From Bog-756 sp963769765 (GTDB lineage: Bacteria; Actinomycetota; Acidimicrobiia; Acidimicrobiales; RAAP-2): a stretch of DNA of 64,000 bases. How positions within the stretch are numbered: the first letter of the stretch is position 1; every line of letters begins with the position of its first letter. The notes under the pieces were generated by a model. It saw nothing but the letters and a program-made list of their open reading frames with translations, was not told where the DNA came from and searched no databases. The position numbers were made by a program, and so were the translations under genes. The stretch spans positions 310,001 through 374,000 of the forward strand of contig CAVYNA010000003.1 in the NCBI GenBank assembly GCA_963769765.1. Reading direction: 5' to 3'. Shown piece after piece: positions 9,307 through 16,904 of the stretch.

Positions 9307-9643
9307 GACGAGGAGCGACGCGACGATGCGGACGGTCTTCGCGTCGACCTGCAGCCGTCGGGCGATGCCGCCACAGACACCGCCCAGGACAGCGCCGTCC
9401 GCGCACCGTCGGAGCGGGCGCCGAGGAGTCGGCGGGCCGGCGGTGGCGGCGGCTTGCGGAGCGCTTTCCGAGGGCGCCCCCGGCGAGGGGACGAGCGCGG
9501 TCGGAGGTTCGATGCCTCGATCCTCCCACGGCCACCCTGTCGTCGGCGATCAGGGAGAACCCCGAGGTGGAGCCGGTGTCGCGGCGACCCCCTCAGGGAT
9601 CCGCCCGATGGTGCCGGCCGCACGGACGCCGCACGATCGAGGC

Positions 9644-10648
9644 ATGGACCAGCTCGCACCGCCGACCGACGCCGCGCCGTCGGGAGCTCCATCGTCGGAC
9701 CTGCCACCGAATGACGTCCCACCTTCCGACGTTCCTCCGTCGGACGCCCGGCCGTCCGACGAGTTCGGGCCGCTGCGGCGCAGCACGACCAAGCGGATGG
9801 TCGCCGGCGTCGCCGGCGGGATCTCCGATCGATTCGACGTCGACGTGAACATCGTGCGGGTCGTCTTCGTCGTCCTCACCTTCGTCGGTGGACTCGGGGC
9901 GGCGATCTACCTCGCGATCTGGGCGCTCGTCCCGAGCGACGACGAGACCGACGAAGGACGGGGTGCACAGCCGGCCGGGCGCACGGTCTTTCTGACCGTC
10001 CTCCTGCTCGCCGCGGCGATCTCCGTCGGTCTTCTGTTCGCGACCCCCTGGTGGGGCGGTCCGCGACTCGGTGGCGGGATCGGTGTGCTCTGGTTCGGCG
10101 TCGTGGTCTTCGTCCTCGTCGTCGCTGCCCAAAAGGCAGTGCGTCGGCGCTCGCTCGGACGGCTGGCGGCCGTCGGAGCGCTGGCGGTGCTCACGATCAC
10201 GATCCTCGTCGTCGGCGCGTTCTTCGGTCTCGTCGCGATGACCGGCGTTCCCCTCGCCGGCGGCATCGGCCAGCGGACGTGGCAGCCGACCTCGTTGAGC
10301 CAGGTCCAAGCCACGTACCGCACGGCGATCGGTGACAGCACCGTCGACTTGCGGGCGGTGCCGTTCACCCATGCAACGGTCCATGTCACTGCCTCGGTGG
10401 CCGTCGGCCGCCTCCTGGTCGAGGTGCCCCCGGGCGTGGTGGTCGACGTCGACGCGCACAGCGGCATCGGCAGCGTCTCCTACGGCCCGGGAGGCCAGGC
10501 CACCTTCACGCCACTCCCGAACGCGTCGCCGGGACCTGGCAGCCCGCCGCCCCAGCTCGTGCTCGTCGCGGAGGCCGGCATCGGACAGGTCGACCTCGTC
10601 CGCGCCGCCCCCGATACCCCCGGTGCGCTGCAGGCGATCGGAAGCTGA
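9644..10648 (+). CDS. PspC / LiaF-like membrane protein
   Basis: Membrane protein of 334 residues. A Pro/Ser/Asp-rich N-terminal tail with PPSD repeats is followed by a PspC domain (RRSTTKRMVAGVAGGISDRF), several transmembrane segments, and a C-terminal beta-rich domain (TAIGDSTVDLRAVPF ... VAVGRLLVEVPPGVVVDVDA) like that of LiaF-type proteins, which restrain envelope-stress kinases. It is divergent from the PspC kinase and response regulator, which supports a role as their partner or target. The ATG at 9644 has only a weak ribosome site. Confidence 0.85.
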   Translation: MDQLAPPTDAAPSGAPSSDLPPNDVPPSDVPPSDARPSDEFGPLRRSTTKRMVAGVAGGISDRFDVDVNIVRVVFVVLTFVGGLGAAIYLAIWALVPSDDETDEGRGAQPAGRTVFLTVLLLAAAISVGLLFATPWWGGPRLGGGIGVLWFGVVVFVLVVAAQKAVRRRSLGRLAAVGALAVLTITILVVGAFFGLVAMTGVPLAGGIGQRTWQPTSLSQVQATYRTAIGDSTVDLRAVPFTHATVHVTASVAVGRLLVEVPPGVVVDVDAHSGIGSVSYGPGGQATFTPLPNASPGPGSPPPQLVLVAEAGIGQVDLVRAAPDTPGALQAIGS

Positions 10649-10683
10649 CGGTGCCGGGCAGGTCGTGATCCGGTGCCGCCCGC

Positions 10684-11832
10684 TCAGCGGACGGTGAGCT
10701 CCGACCGGTAGACGCGTGCCGGCCCGAGCGACTCGAGGGTGGTCGCCAGCGCCGCGAACGCGACGGCGGAATCCCCGAACGGGTCGGACACCGCGACCGG
10801 CACACCGTCGTCGCCGCCTTCGCGCAGCGCGGGTACGAGTGGGAGCTGCGCGAGCAACGGCACACCGAGCTCCTCGGCGAGCTGCGCGCCTCCTCCCGAG
10901 CCGAAGAGCTCGTAGCGCGTCCCGTCGTCGCCGGTGAACCAGCTCATGTTCTCGATCACCCCGCGCACCGACAGCTTGAGCTTCTTCGCCGCGTACGCCG
11001 AGCGCTGCGCGACCCGCTGGGCCGCCGGCTGGGGAGTGGTCACCACGTAGACCTCGGTCCGGGTCAGGTACTGCCCCAACGAGAGGGTCACGTCCCCGGT
11101 GCCGGGGGGCATGTCGACGAGCAGGAAGTCGGGCTCGCCCCAGTAGGCGTCGACGAGGAACTGCTCGAGTGCCTTGTGCAACATCGGTCCGCGCCAGATG
11201 ACCGGGGTGTCGTCGGAGACGAAGAAGCCCATCGAGAGACAGCGGACCCCGTGCGCGCTCGGTGGCACGACGAGGTCGCCGATGATCATCGGGTCGGCTG
11301 CGATCCCGAGCATCTTCGGGACGGAGAAGCCGTAGACGTCGGCGTCGAGGATCCCGACGTCGTGGCCTGCGCGGGCCAGCGCGACCGCCAGGTTGACCGT
11401 CACCGACGACTTGCCGACCCCGCCCTTCCCGGACGAGATCCCGATGATGCGGGTCTTCGAGCGGGGGTGCATGAACCGGTTGGGGCGGCCCTCCTCGTGG
11501 CCGAGCTGGCCGCCGTGCGCGTGCCCCTCGTGCTCGTCCTCCGTCTCGCCGCGCAGCAGGGCCCGGAGGCGGGCGCGGGGCTCCTCGTCCATCACGACGG
11601 TGCCCACCTCGACCTCGTCGGCGCCTGCCAGCGCGCCGAGCGCGGTGCGGACCCGGGCCTCGAGCTCGTCGAGCTGCGGGTAGTGGGCGACGGGCAGGGC
11701 GAGCTCGACCGCGACCTTCTTCCTGCGGGTCCGGACCGCCCCGACCATGCCGAGCTCCCCGAGCGGGAGGCGCAGCTCGGGGTCGAGCACTGCGGCCACG
11801 GTGTCCCTGACCTGCAGTTCGTCGACGGACAT
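10684..11832 (-). CDS. Mrp/NBP35 family Fe-S cluster carrier ATPase
   Basis: P-loop protein of 382 residues that binds and transfers Fe-S clusters in the cytosol. An N-terminal MIP18/DUF59 domain (residues about 1-90) is followed by SSGKGGVGKSSVTVNLA near residue 130 and LVDMPPGTGDVTLSL. The usual C-terminal CxxC is not obvious, as in many actinobacterial members. A His/Asp/Glu-rich linker joins the domains. The ATG at 11832 has AGAGGAG seven bases upstream. It is divergent from a SufR-like regulator and a cysteine desulfurase, which supports a role in Fe-S assembly. Confidence 0.9.
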   Translation of the reverse strand: MSVDELQVRDTVAAVLDPELRLPLGELGMVGAVRTRRKKVAVELALPVAHYPQLDELEARVRTALGALAGADEVEVGTVVMDEEPRARLRALLRGETEDEHEGHAHGGQLGHEEGRPNRFMHPRSKTRIIGISSGKGGVGKSSVTVNLAVALARAGHDVGILDADVYGFSVPKMLGIAADPMIIGDLVVPPSAHGVRCLSMGFFVSDDTPVIWRGPMLHKALEQFLVDAYWGEPDFLLVDMPPGTGDVTLSLGQYLTRTEVYVVTTPQPAAQRVAQRSAYAAKKLKLSVRGVIENMSWFTGDDGTRYELFGSGGGAQLAEELGVPLLAQLPLVPALREGGDDGVPVAVSDPFGDSAVAFAALATTLESLGPARVYRSELTVR

Positions 11833-11866
11833 CGAGCGGCTCCTCTGGGAAAATCGATCTCGTCGG

Positions 11867-11872
11867 TAGACT
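11867..11872 (+). promoter_or_regulatory. -10 element of a leaderless promoter (SufR-like gene)
   Basis: TAGACT followed by exactly seven bases and then the GTG start at 11880, so transcription should begin at or very near the start codon. No ribosome site lies upstream. The whole divergent gap to the mrp start is only 47 bases, so a repressor bound here could control both genes. Confidence 0.6.
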
Positions 11873-11879
11873 AGGGGAC

Positions 11880-12686
11880 GTGCAACGCACCTCGGACACG
11901 ACCGTGGAGACCTCGGGGGCGCCAGCATCCCCCGAACCGCCGATCGCTCGGGCCACAGACGCGGGGCAGACGGCAGACCCCCGGTCGGACCGGCACTTCT
12001 CGGCGGCGGTCACGGCGGTGACCTCGGCCTTCGGTGACCCGACCCGACGCGAGATCTACCTGTACCTCCGTGCGAACCCCGGACTCAGCGCGTCGGAGGT
12101 GGCCGCCCGGTTCTCGCTCCACCCGAACGTGGCCCGCCACCACCTCGACCGCCTCGTCTCGGGCGGATATGTCGAGGTCACCATGGAGCGAGCGACCGGC
12201 CAGGGGGCGGGACGGCCGTCGAAGCGGTTCCGCGTCCTCGGATCCGATCCGACCCTCGACCTCCTCACCCGCCGCGACGATCTGCTCGTGGTGTTGTTGC
12301 AGGAGGCGCTCCAGCTGCTCGGCCCGGCCGCCGCCGAGGAGATGGCCGCTCGGGTCGGCGAGGAGTACGGCAGGAGCCTGGCCGGGCAGATGGCTCCCGG
12401 TGAGGGCCAGCGCTCGCTGCGCACCGCGATGCGGGCGATCGCGGACGCGCTGACCGCGCACGGGTTCGCCGCCCACGCCGAGGACCAAGGGGCGAGCACG
12501 GCCGTGGTCGCCGACAACTGCCCGTTCGGAGAGGCCGCCTCGCAGTACCCGGTGCTCTGCGCCGTCGACCGCGGCATGGTGAAGGGACTGCTCGCCGGAT
12601 TGTGCGGCGAGGTGGCCGGCGCCGTGCCCGTGGTGATGTCGTCCTCGCGTGCGCGCGGCGACGACTCCTGCGCCACCGTGGCCTGA
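11880..12686 (+). CDS. SufR-like winged-helix regulator with four C-terminal cysteines
   Basis: ArsR-type winged helix regulator, 268 residues. The DNA-binding domain spans about residues 40-105 (FGDPTRREIYLYLRANPG, HPNVARHHLDRLVSGGYVEV). The C-terminal part has four Cys spaced C-x12-C-x14-C-x21-C, close to the pattern that binds the Fe-S cluster in SufR repressors, and it carries the family segment DRGMVKGLLAGL. It lies between mrp (divergent) and a cysteine desulfurase (13 bases downstream), so it probably senses Fe-S status and controls this module. That function is inferred from motif and context. Confidence 0.82.
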   Translation: MQRTSDTTVETSGAPASPEPPIARATDAGQTADPRSDRHFSAAVTAVTSAFGDPTRREIYLYLRANPGLSASEVAARFSLHPNVARHHLDRLVSGGYVEVTMERATGQGAGRPSKRFRVLGSDPTLDLLTRRDDLLVVLLQEALQLLGPAAAEEMAARVGEEYGRSLAGQMAPGEGQRSLRTAMRAIADALTAHGFAAHAEDQGASTAVVADNCPFGEAASQYPVLCAVDRGMVKGLLAGLCGEVAGAVPVVMSSSRARGDDSCATVA

Positions 12687-12699
12687 CCCACCGGCGCAC

Positions 12700-13845
12700 G
12701 TGGCCCGCCACTACCTCGACCACGCCTCGACCAGCCCGCTGCGACCGGAAGGCCGTGCCGCGCTCGAGGCGTGGGAGGAGAACGGTGTGACGGCCGATCC
12801 GGGACGGGTCCACACCGAAGGGCGCATGGTCCGCGCAGCGCTTGAGGACGCGCGTGACCAGGTGGCCTCCTTCCTCGGGGTCCGCCCGCGCCAGGTGGTC
12901 TTCACCTCAGGCGGGACCGAGGCTGTCAACGCCGCGGTCTACGGCGCAACCTCCGAGGATCCTGGCCCCATCGGGCTCGCCGGGGTCGAGCACTCCTCAG
13001 TCATCGCAGCCTCGTCGAGGGCTGGGCCGGTCGCCCTCCTCCCGGTCGACAGGCTCGGACGGATCGACGCCGACGCGCTCGACTGGGAGGCCGACCGCTG
13101 CCGCGGAGTCCACGGGCGTGTCCCCGCGCTCGTGCACTGCCAGGCGGCGAACCACGAGGTCGGCACCGTCCAGCCCGTGGCCGAGCTCGTCGGACATGCC
13201 CGCAGGCTCGGGCTGGTGAGCCACGTCGATGCGGCCGCCGCCGCCGGACACCTCCCGCTCGACCTCGGCGAGCTCGACGCCGATCTGGTGTCGGTCTCTG
13301 CACACAAGCTCGGCGGGCCACCCGGGATCGGCGCGCTGATCGTGCGACGCGGCCTGCGGTTCCCGCCCCTTCTGGTCGGGGGTGACCAGGAAAGGGCGCG
13401 CCGTGCCGGCTTCGAGAACGTGGGGGCCGCCATCGCATTCGGTGCGGTGGCGGCCGCGCTCGGCTCGCCCGGCCGCCTCCATTCCGAACGGACCACCGAT
13501 CGACGGCTCACCGACCGCCTCGCGGACGCAGCGACGTCGGTCGAGGGCGTCGAGGTGCTCGGCGACCCGGTCGACCGGCTCCCCCACCTGGTCTGCCTCG
13601 GCATCGACGGGGTCGAGGCCGAGCCGGTGCTGCTCGCGCTCGACCAGGCCGGAGTCGCCGTGCACTCGGGGTCGTCCTGCTCATCGGAGTCGCTCGAGCC
13701 CTCACCGGTGCTCGCCGCCATGGGCGTCGACGCGGACCGGTCGCTCCGCGTCTCGGTGGGCTGGTCGACGGTCGAGGACGACGTCGAGGCGTTCGAGGCC
13801 GCCTTCCCCGAGGTGGTCGGTCGGCTGCGGGCGCTCCGCGCCTGA
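12700..13845 (+). CDS. Cysteine desulfurase (IscS/NifS type)
   Basis: PLP enzyme of 381 residues that takes sulfur from cysteine as a persulfide for Fe-S clusters and tRNA thiolation. The PLP lysine is in SVSAHKLGGPPG, the aldimine pocket in HVDAAAAAG, and the catalytic Cys in the long flexible loop SGSSCSSESLEPSPVL, which marks the IscS (group I) type. The GTG at 12700 lies just before ARHYLDHASTSPL, where the family begins; an in-frame start at 12649 would overlap the regulator gene. It follows the SufR-like gene by 13 bases and is probably cotranscribed. Confidence 0.93.
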   Translation: MARHYLDHASTSPLRPEGRAALEAWEENGVTADPGRVHTEGRMVRAALEDARDQVASFLGVRPRQVVFTSGGTEAVNAAVYGATSEDPGPIGLAGVEHSSVIAASSRAGPVALLPVDRLGRIDADALDWEADRCRGVHGRVPALVHCQAANHEVGTVQPVAELVGHARRLGLVSHVDAAAAAGHLPLDLGELDADLVSVSAHKLGGPPGIGALIVRRGLRFPPLLVGGDQERARRAGFENVGAAIAFGAVAAALGSPGRLHSERTTDRRLTDRLADAATSVEGVEVLGDPVDRLPHLVCLGIDGVEAEPVLLALDQAGVAVHSGSSCSSESLEPSPVLAAMGVDADRSLRVSVGWSTVEDDVEAFEAAFPEVVGRLRALRA

Positions 13846-13884
13846 GCCGCGAGCAGTCCTGCCGACGCCGACGCCGACGCACGG

Positions 13885-13890
13885 TAGGTT
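13885..13890 (+). promoter_or_regulatory. -10 element of a leaderless promoter (quinone oxidoreductase)
   Basis: TAGGTT followed by seven bases and the GTG start at 13898, the same arrangement as at 11867. Just upstream is a short GCCGAC triplet array (13861-13878). Confidence 0.6.
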
Positions 13891-13897
13891 CTCGGCC

Positions 13898-14869
13898 GTG
13901 CGCGCCGTCGTCTGTGCCGAGTTCGGTCCCCTCGACACGCTCGTCGTCGAGGACCGACCCGATCCGGTCGCCGGGGAAGGCCAGGTGGTCGTCGAGGTGA
14001 GGGCGGCCGGGGTCAACTTCGTCGACGGCCTCATCTGCGAGGGCAGGTACCAGCTCAAGCCGCAGCTCCCGTTCGTGCCGGGCAGCGAGGTGGCAGGAGT
14101 GGTGGCCGAGGTCGGTCCCGGAGTCGCGGGTTGGTCCGTCGGCGATCCGGTCCTCGCCTTCTGCGGCTTCGGCGGGTTCGCCGACCGGCTGGTCGTCCCC
14201 GCCCTCTCGCTCGTGTCCCTCCCGGCGTCGCTCGGCTTCGACGCGGCCGCCGCGCTGGTGCAGAGCTACTGCACGATGCTCTTCACCCTGACCCGTCGCA
14301 CGCAGCTCACCCCCGGCGAGTGGGTGCTCGTCCTCGGTGCCGGTGGCGGCATCGGGCTGGCCGCGGTCGACGTGGCCACCGCCCTCGGGGCCAGGGTCAT
14401 TGCGGCCGCTTCGAGCGAGGAGAAGCTGGCCATGGCCACCGCCCGCGGCGCGGAGGCGACCATCGAGTACGAGACCGAGGATCTGAAGGCCCGCGCTCGC
14501 GAGCTCTCCGGTGGCGGTGTCGATGTCGTGGTGGACCCGGTCGGCGGACGCCACAGCGAGCCGGCGCTGCGGGCCACCCGTCACCTCGGGCGCTTCTGCG
14601 TCCTCGGCTTCGCGGCAGGACCGATCCCGTCGGTGCCGCTCAACCAGGTCCTCCTCAACAACCGCACGGTGGTCGGTGTCGACTGGGGCGGATGGACCTT
14701 CAAGGACCCGTTGGGCAACCGCGAGCTCCTCGGGGAGGTGCTCGCGATGGTCGATGCCGACCGCCTCCACCCGACGGTGCCGACGACCCGTCCGCTCGAC
14801 GAGGCGGCCGGCGTGATGACCGCCCTGCTCGAGCGCTCCTTGGGTGGCAAGGCCGTGCTCGTGCCGTAG
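13898..14869 (+). CDS. NADPH:quinone oxidoreductase-like (MDR superfamily)
   Basis: Zinc-independent medium-chain dehydrogenase/reductase, 323 residues. The N-terminal GroES-like domain has AAGVNFVDGLICEGRYQ and PGSEVAGVVAEVGPGV; the Rossmann fold has VLGAGGGIGLAAVDVA near residues 145-160. No zinc ligands are present, and the pattern fits quinone oxidoreductases or enoyl reductases using NAD(P)H. The GTG start is set by the homologous N-terminus (VRAVVCAEFG) and by the leaderless promoter. It appears to be a single-gene unit; the physiological substrate is unknown. Confidence 0.88.
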   Translation: MRAVVCAEFGPLDTLVVEDRPDPVAGEGQVVVEVRAAGVNFVDGLICEGRYQLKPQLPFVPGSEVAGVVAEVGPGVAGWSVGDPVLAFCGFGGFADRLVVPALSLVSLPASLGFDAAAALVQSYCTMLFTLTRRTQLTPGEWVLVLGAGGGIGLAAVDVATALGARVIAAASSEEKLAMATARGAEATIEYETEDLKARARELSGGGVDVVVDPVGGRHSEPALRATRHLGRFCVLGFAAGPIPSVPLNQVLLNNRTVVGVDWGGWTFKDPLGNRELLGEVLAMVDADRLHPTVPTTRPLDEAAGVMTALLERSLGGKAVLVP

Positions 14870-14879
14870 ATCCCGTCGG

Positions 14880-15011
14880 TCAGCGCCGCTCGACGACCGC
14901 GGCGAGGTTGTCGAGCGACATCTGCGTACCCGTCTCGTTGTCAGCGGTGGACACGCCCGGTGGGATCCCCTCGGCGCGTGGTGCACGGACGTACCGGGTG
15001 GTCCGGGTCAT
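14880..15011 (-). pseudogene. Internally deleted SRPBCC (AHSA1-type) protein remnant
   Basis: A 43-codon frame (ATG at 15011) that joins the typical N-terminus of an SRPBCC/AHSA1 domain protein (MTRTTRYVRAPRAE) directly to its typical C-terminus (GIPPGVSTADNETGTQMSL, then DNLAAVVERR). Normal members are about 140-150 residues, so roughly 100 internal residues are missing without loss of frame. It is best read as a decayed gene. The match is from recall of the family and would need a database alignment. Confidence 0.65.
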
Positions 15012-15051
15012 GGCCACGTGGCAAGCGTAAGGCGCGTGGGGACTGCGGGCG

Positions 15052-16326
15052 TCAGCCCGACGGGACGCCGGCCGGCAACGGCACGCCCGCCTGCTGGAAG
15101 GCCCGACGGAGCACAGGTGCGGCCTGCGCGAGCACCGCCTTGGGTGGCGCGTCGGCGAGGAACTGCCGGAACTGAGCGACCGCCCCGCCTGGGTTCGCGT
15201 CCTGGTTCAGCTCCAGCGTGCCCAGGTAGAGGTGGGCGGCGAAGTCACCGGGGGCGAGTTCGATCGCCCGGAGGAGCTTCGCCCGTCCGTCCGCCACCAG
15301 CGACGCGCTCGATCCCTGCGCGCCGGTCTCGACCTCGAGCCACCCGAGCTGCGCGAGTGCGACGTCGTCGGCGGGGTGCGCATTGAGCACAGACTGGTAG
15401 AGCTGCGCGGCCTCGCCGAGCTGTCCCTGGTCCGCTGCGGCGGCGGCCTGTTCGAGCGTGCGGGCGGTCTGCTGGGCCTGGCTGAGCGCCACCGATCCGG
15501 TCGCCGTCTCGCCGGGCAGCCGGTGCGAGATCGAAAGCACCACCGCGACCGCGACCGCGGCGCCGAAGGCGGAGAGCGCCCCCACGAGGAACCACCGCCG
15601 GTATCGGCGGAACGTCGACGCGGAACCGCCGACTGCGGGCGCATCGTCGGCGCCGTTCGCAGCCTCGTCCGTCTCCGCCGGGGCGGGTCCGTCGAGGACG
15701 GCGACACTCCCACCGCGGGCCGCAGGCGTTCGCGTTGCGGCCTCCTCGAGCGCTGCGAGTCGGGCCAGGTCGCGCTGGCGGAGCAAGAGGTAGTCACCGT
15801 CGGCGAGGTCGCCGGCGAGGAACTCCGCGTCGGCGTCCGCCAGCGAGCGATTCAGGAAGTCGCGGTGCTCGCGCGCGAGCTCGGGATCGGCCACGAGCGC
15901 CTCGACCGACTCCTTGGACCCGACCGCCTCGGGCCGCCGTCTCCGCACGAGGACCACCACGAGGACGGTGAGCGCGACGGCACCTCCGATGAGGGGCACC
16001 AGCCACACGAGTAGCGACCAACCGCTCGCCGGTGGGTCGAGCACGATGGCCTGACCGTAGCGAGCGGTCAGGTACTGGAGGATCTGCTGGTCGCTCCGCC
16101 CGTGCTCTGCGAGCTGAAGGACGGTCGCGCGCACCGCGACCGCGGTCGGCGCGCTCGAGTTGGCGACGGAGAGGTCCTCGCAGCTCGGGCACCGCACGAC
16201 GGCGTCGATCCCGGCGGCACGGGCAGCGGCACTCGGCGGTGTCGAGGTGAGCGCGCCGCTCCCGACCACGATCGCCACGGCCACCACCACTCCGAGGATC
16301 GACCAGAGCGGCAAGCGTCTGGTCAT
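15052..16326 (-). CDS. ccmH: Cytochrome c maturation protein CcmH with C-terminal CcmI-like TPR part
   Basis: Membrane protein of 424 residues combining two System I functions. The N-terminal CcmH part has a signal/anchor helix and the thiol motif RCPSCEDLSVANS near residue 45, which reduces apocytochrome c. After a transmembrane helix (LVWLVPLIGGAVALTVLVVVL) there is a CcmI-like region: a cytoplasmic linker, a second membrane helix, and TPR repeats (QLGEAAQLYQSVLNAHPADD) that hold apocytochrome. The ATG at 16326 overlaps the ccmG stop as ATGA. The frame upstream is open through ccmG into ccmF, but only because ccmF is frameshifted. Confidence 0.9.
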   Translation of the reverse strand: MTRRLPLWSILGVVVAVAIVVGSGALTSTPPSAAARAAGIDAVVRCPSCEDLSVANSSAPTAVAVRATVLQLAEHGRSDQQILQYLTARYGQAIVLDPPASGWSLLVWLVPLIGGAVALTVLVVVLVRRRRPEAVGSKESVEALVADPELAREHRDFLNRSLADADAEFLAGDLADGDYLLLRQRDLARLAALEEAATRTPAARGGSVAVLDGPAPAETDEAANGADDAPAVGGSASTFRRYRRWFLVGALSAFGAAVAVAVVLSISHRLPGETATGSVALSQAQQTARTLEQAAAAADQGQLGEAAQLYQSVLNAHPADDVALAQLGWLEVETGAQGSSASLVADGRAKLLRAIELAPGDFAAHLYLGTLELNQDANPGGAVAQFRQFLADAPPKAVLAQAAPVLRRAFQQAGVPLPAGVPSG

Positions 16327-16904
16327 GCGTGCGCCTTCTTCGCCTCTGCGATCACCCGGTCGAGGTCCGCAGTCGTCACCGGCGCCACGATGTAGGCCAC
16401 GACGCGCCCGTCCGGTGCGATCACGAAGGTCGACGGCGGAGCGCGCACCCCGAAGCTGAGGGCGAGCCGGCCTCCCGTATCGACCAGGGTGGGCCACGTC
16501 GCACCCAGGGTCGCCTGGTAGGTGCGTGCCGCTCCGACAGTGTCGTCGAAGACGACGCCGACCATCGAAGCGTCGCCCGCGTGCTGGTGCTCGAACGTGA
16601 ACTGCACGAGCGCGGGACCCTCTTGCTGACAGGGGATGCACCAACTCGCGAAGAAGTTGAGGACCACGTAGTGGCCCGGTGCACTGGGGAGGGCGAAGAC
16701 GGTCCCGACGGTGGTCGTTCCGGCGACCGTCGGCGCGGCGCGGCCGACCAGTGGACTGACCACCTCCGTCGCGGTGGCCGGTGGCCGGGTCGCGAGCACC
16801 GCGATGAGCCCGGCCGCGACGAGCAGGACGATGAGAGCCGCCCACCTGGCGGTGTGCCGTCGACGGACGGGCGCCTCGGCCACCGGCGTGCCCGGCGGGT
16901 TCAT
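16323..16904 (-). CDS. ccmG: Thiol:disulfide oxidoreductase CcmG/DsbE
   Basis: Membrane-anchored thioredoxin-like protein, 193 residues. An N-terminal transmembrane helix (AALIVLLVAAGLIAVLA) is followed by an AhpC/TSA-thioredoxin fold with the redox motif WCIPC in NFFASWCIPCQQEGPALV. It keeps apocytochrome c thiols reduced outside the membrane, with electrons from CcdA. It starts at 16904, overlapping the true ccmF stop, and its stop overlaps the ccmH start. Confidence 0.92.
   Translation of the reverse strand: MNPPGTPVAEAPVRRRHTARWAALIVLLVAAGLIAVLATRPPATATEVVSPLVGRAAPTVAGTTTVGTVFALPSAPGHYVVLNFFASWCIPCQQEGPALVQFTFEHQHAGDASMVGVVFDDTVGAARTYQATLGATWPTLVDTGGRLALSFGVRAPPSTFVIAPDGRVVAYIVAPVTTADLDRVIAEAKKAHA

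Noticed and set aside
16323..16904. CcmF-frame translation across the ccmG region
   Set aside because: It has no homology and exists only because of the ccmF frameshift; the thioredoxin motif WCIPC is in the ccmG frame.
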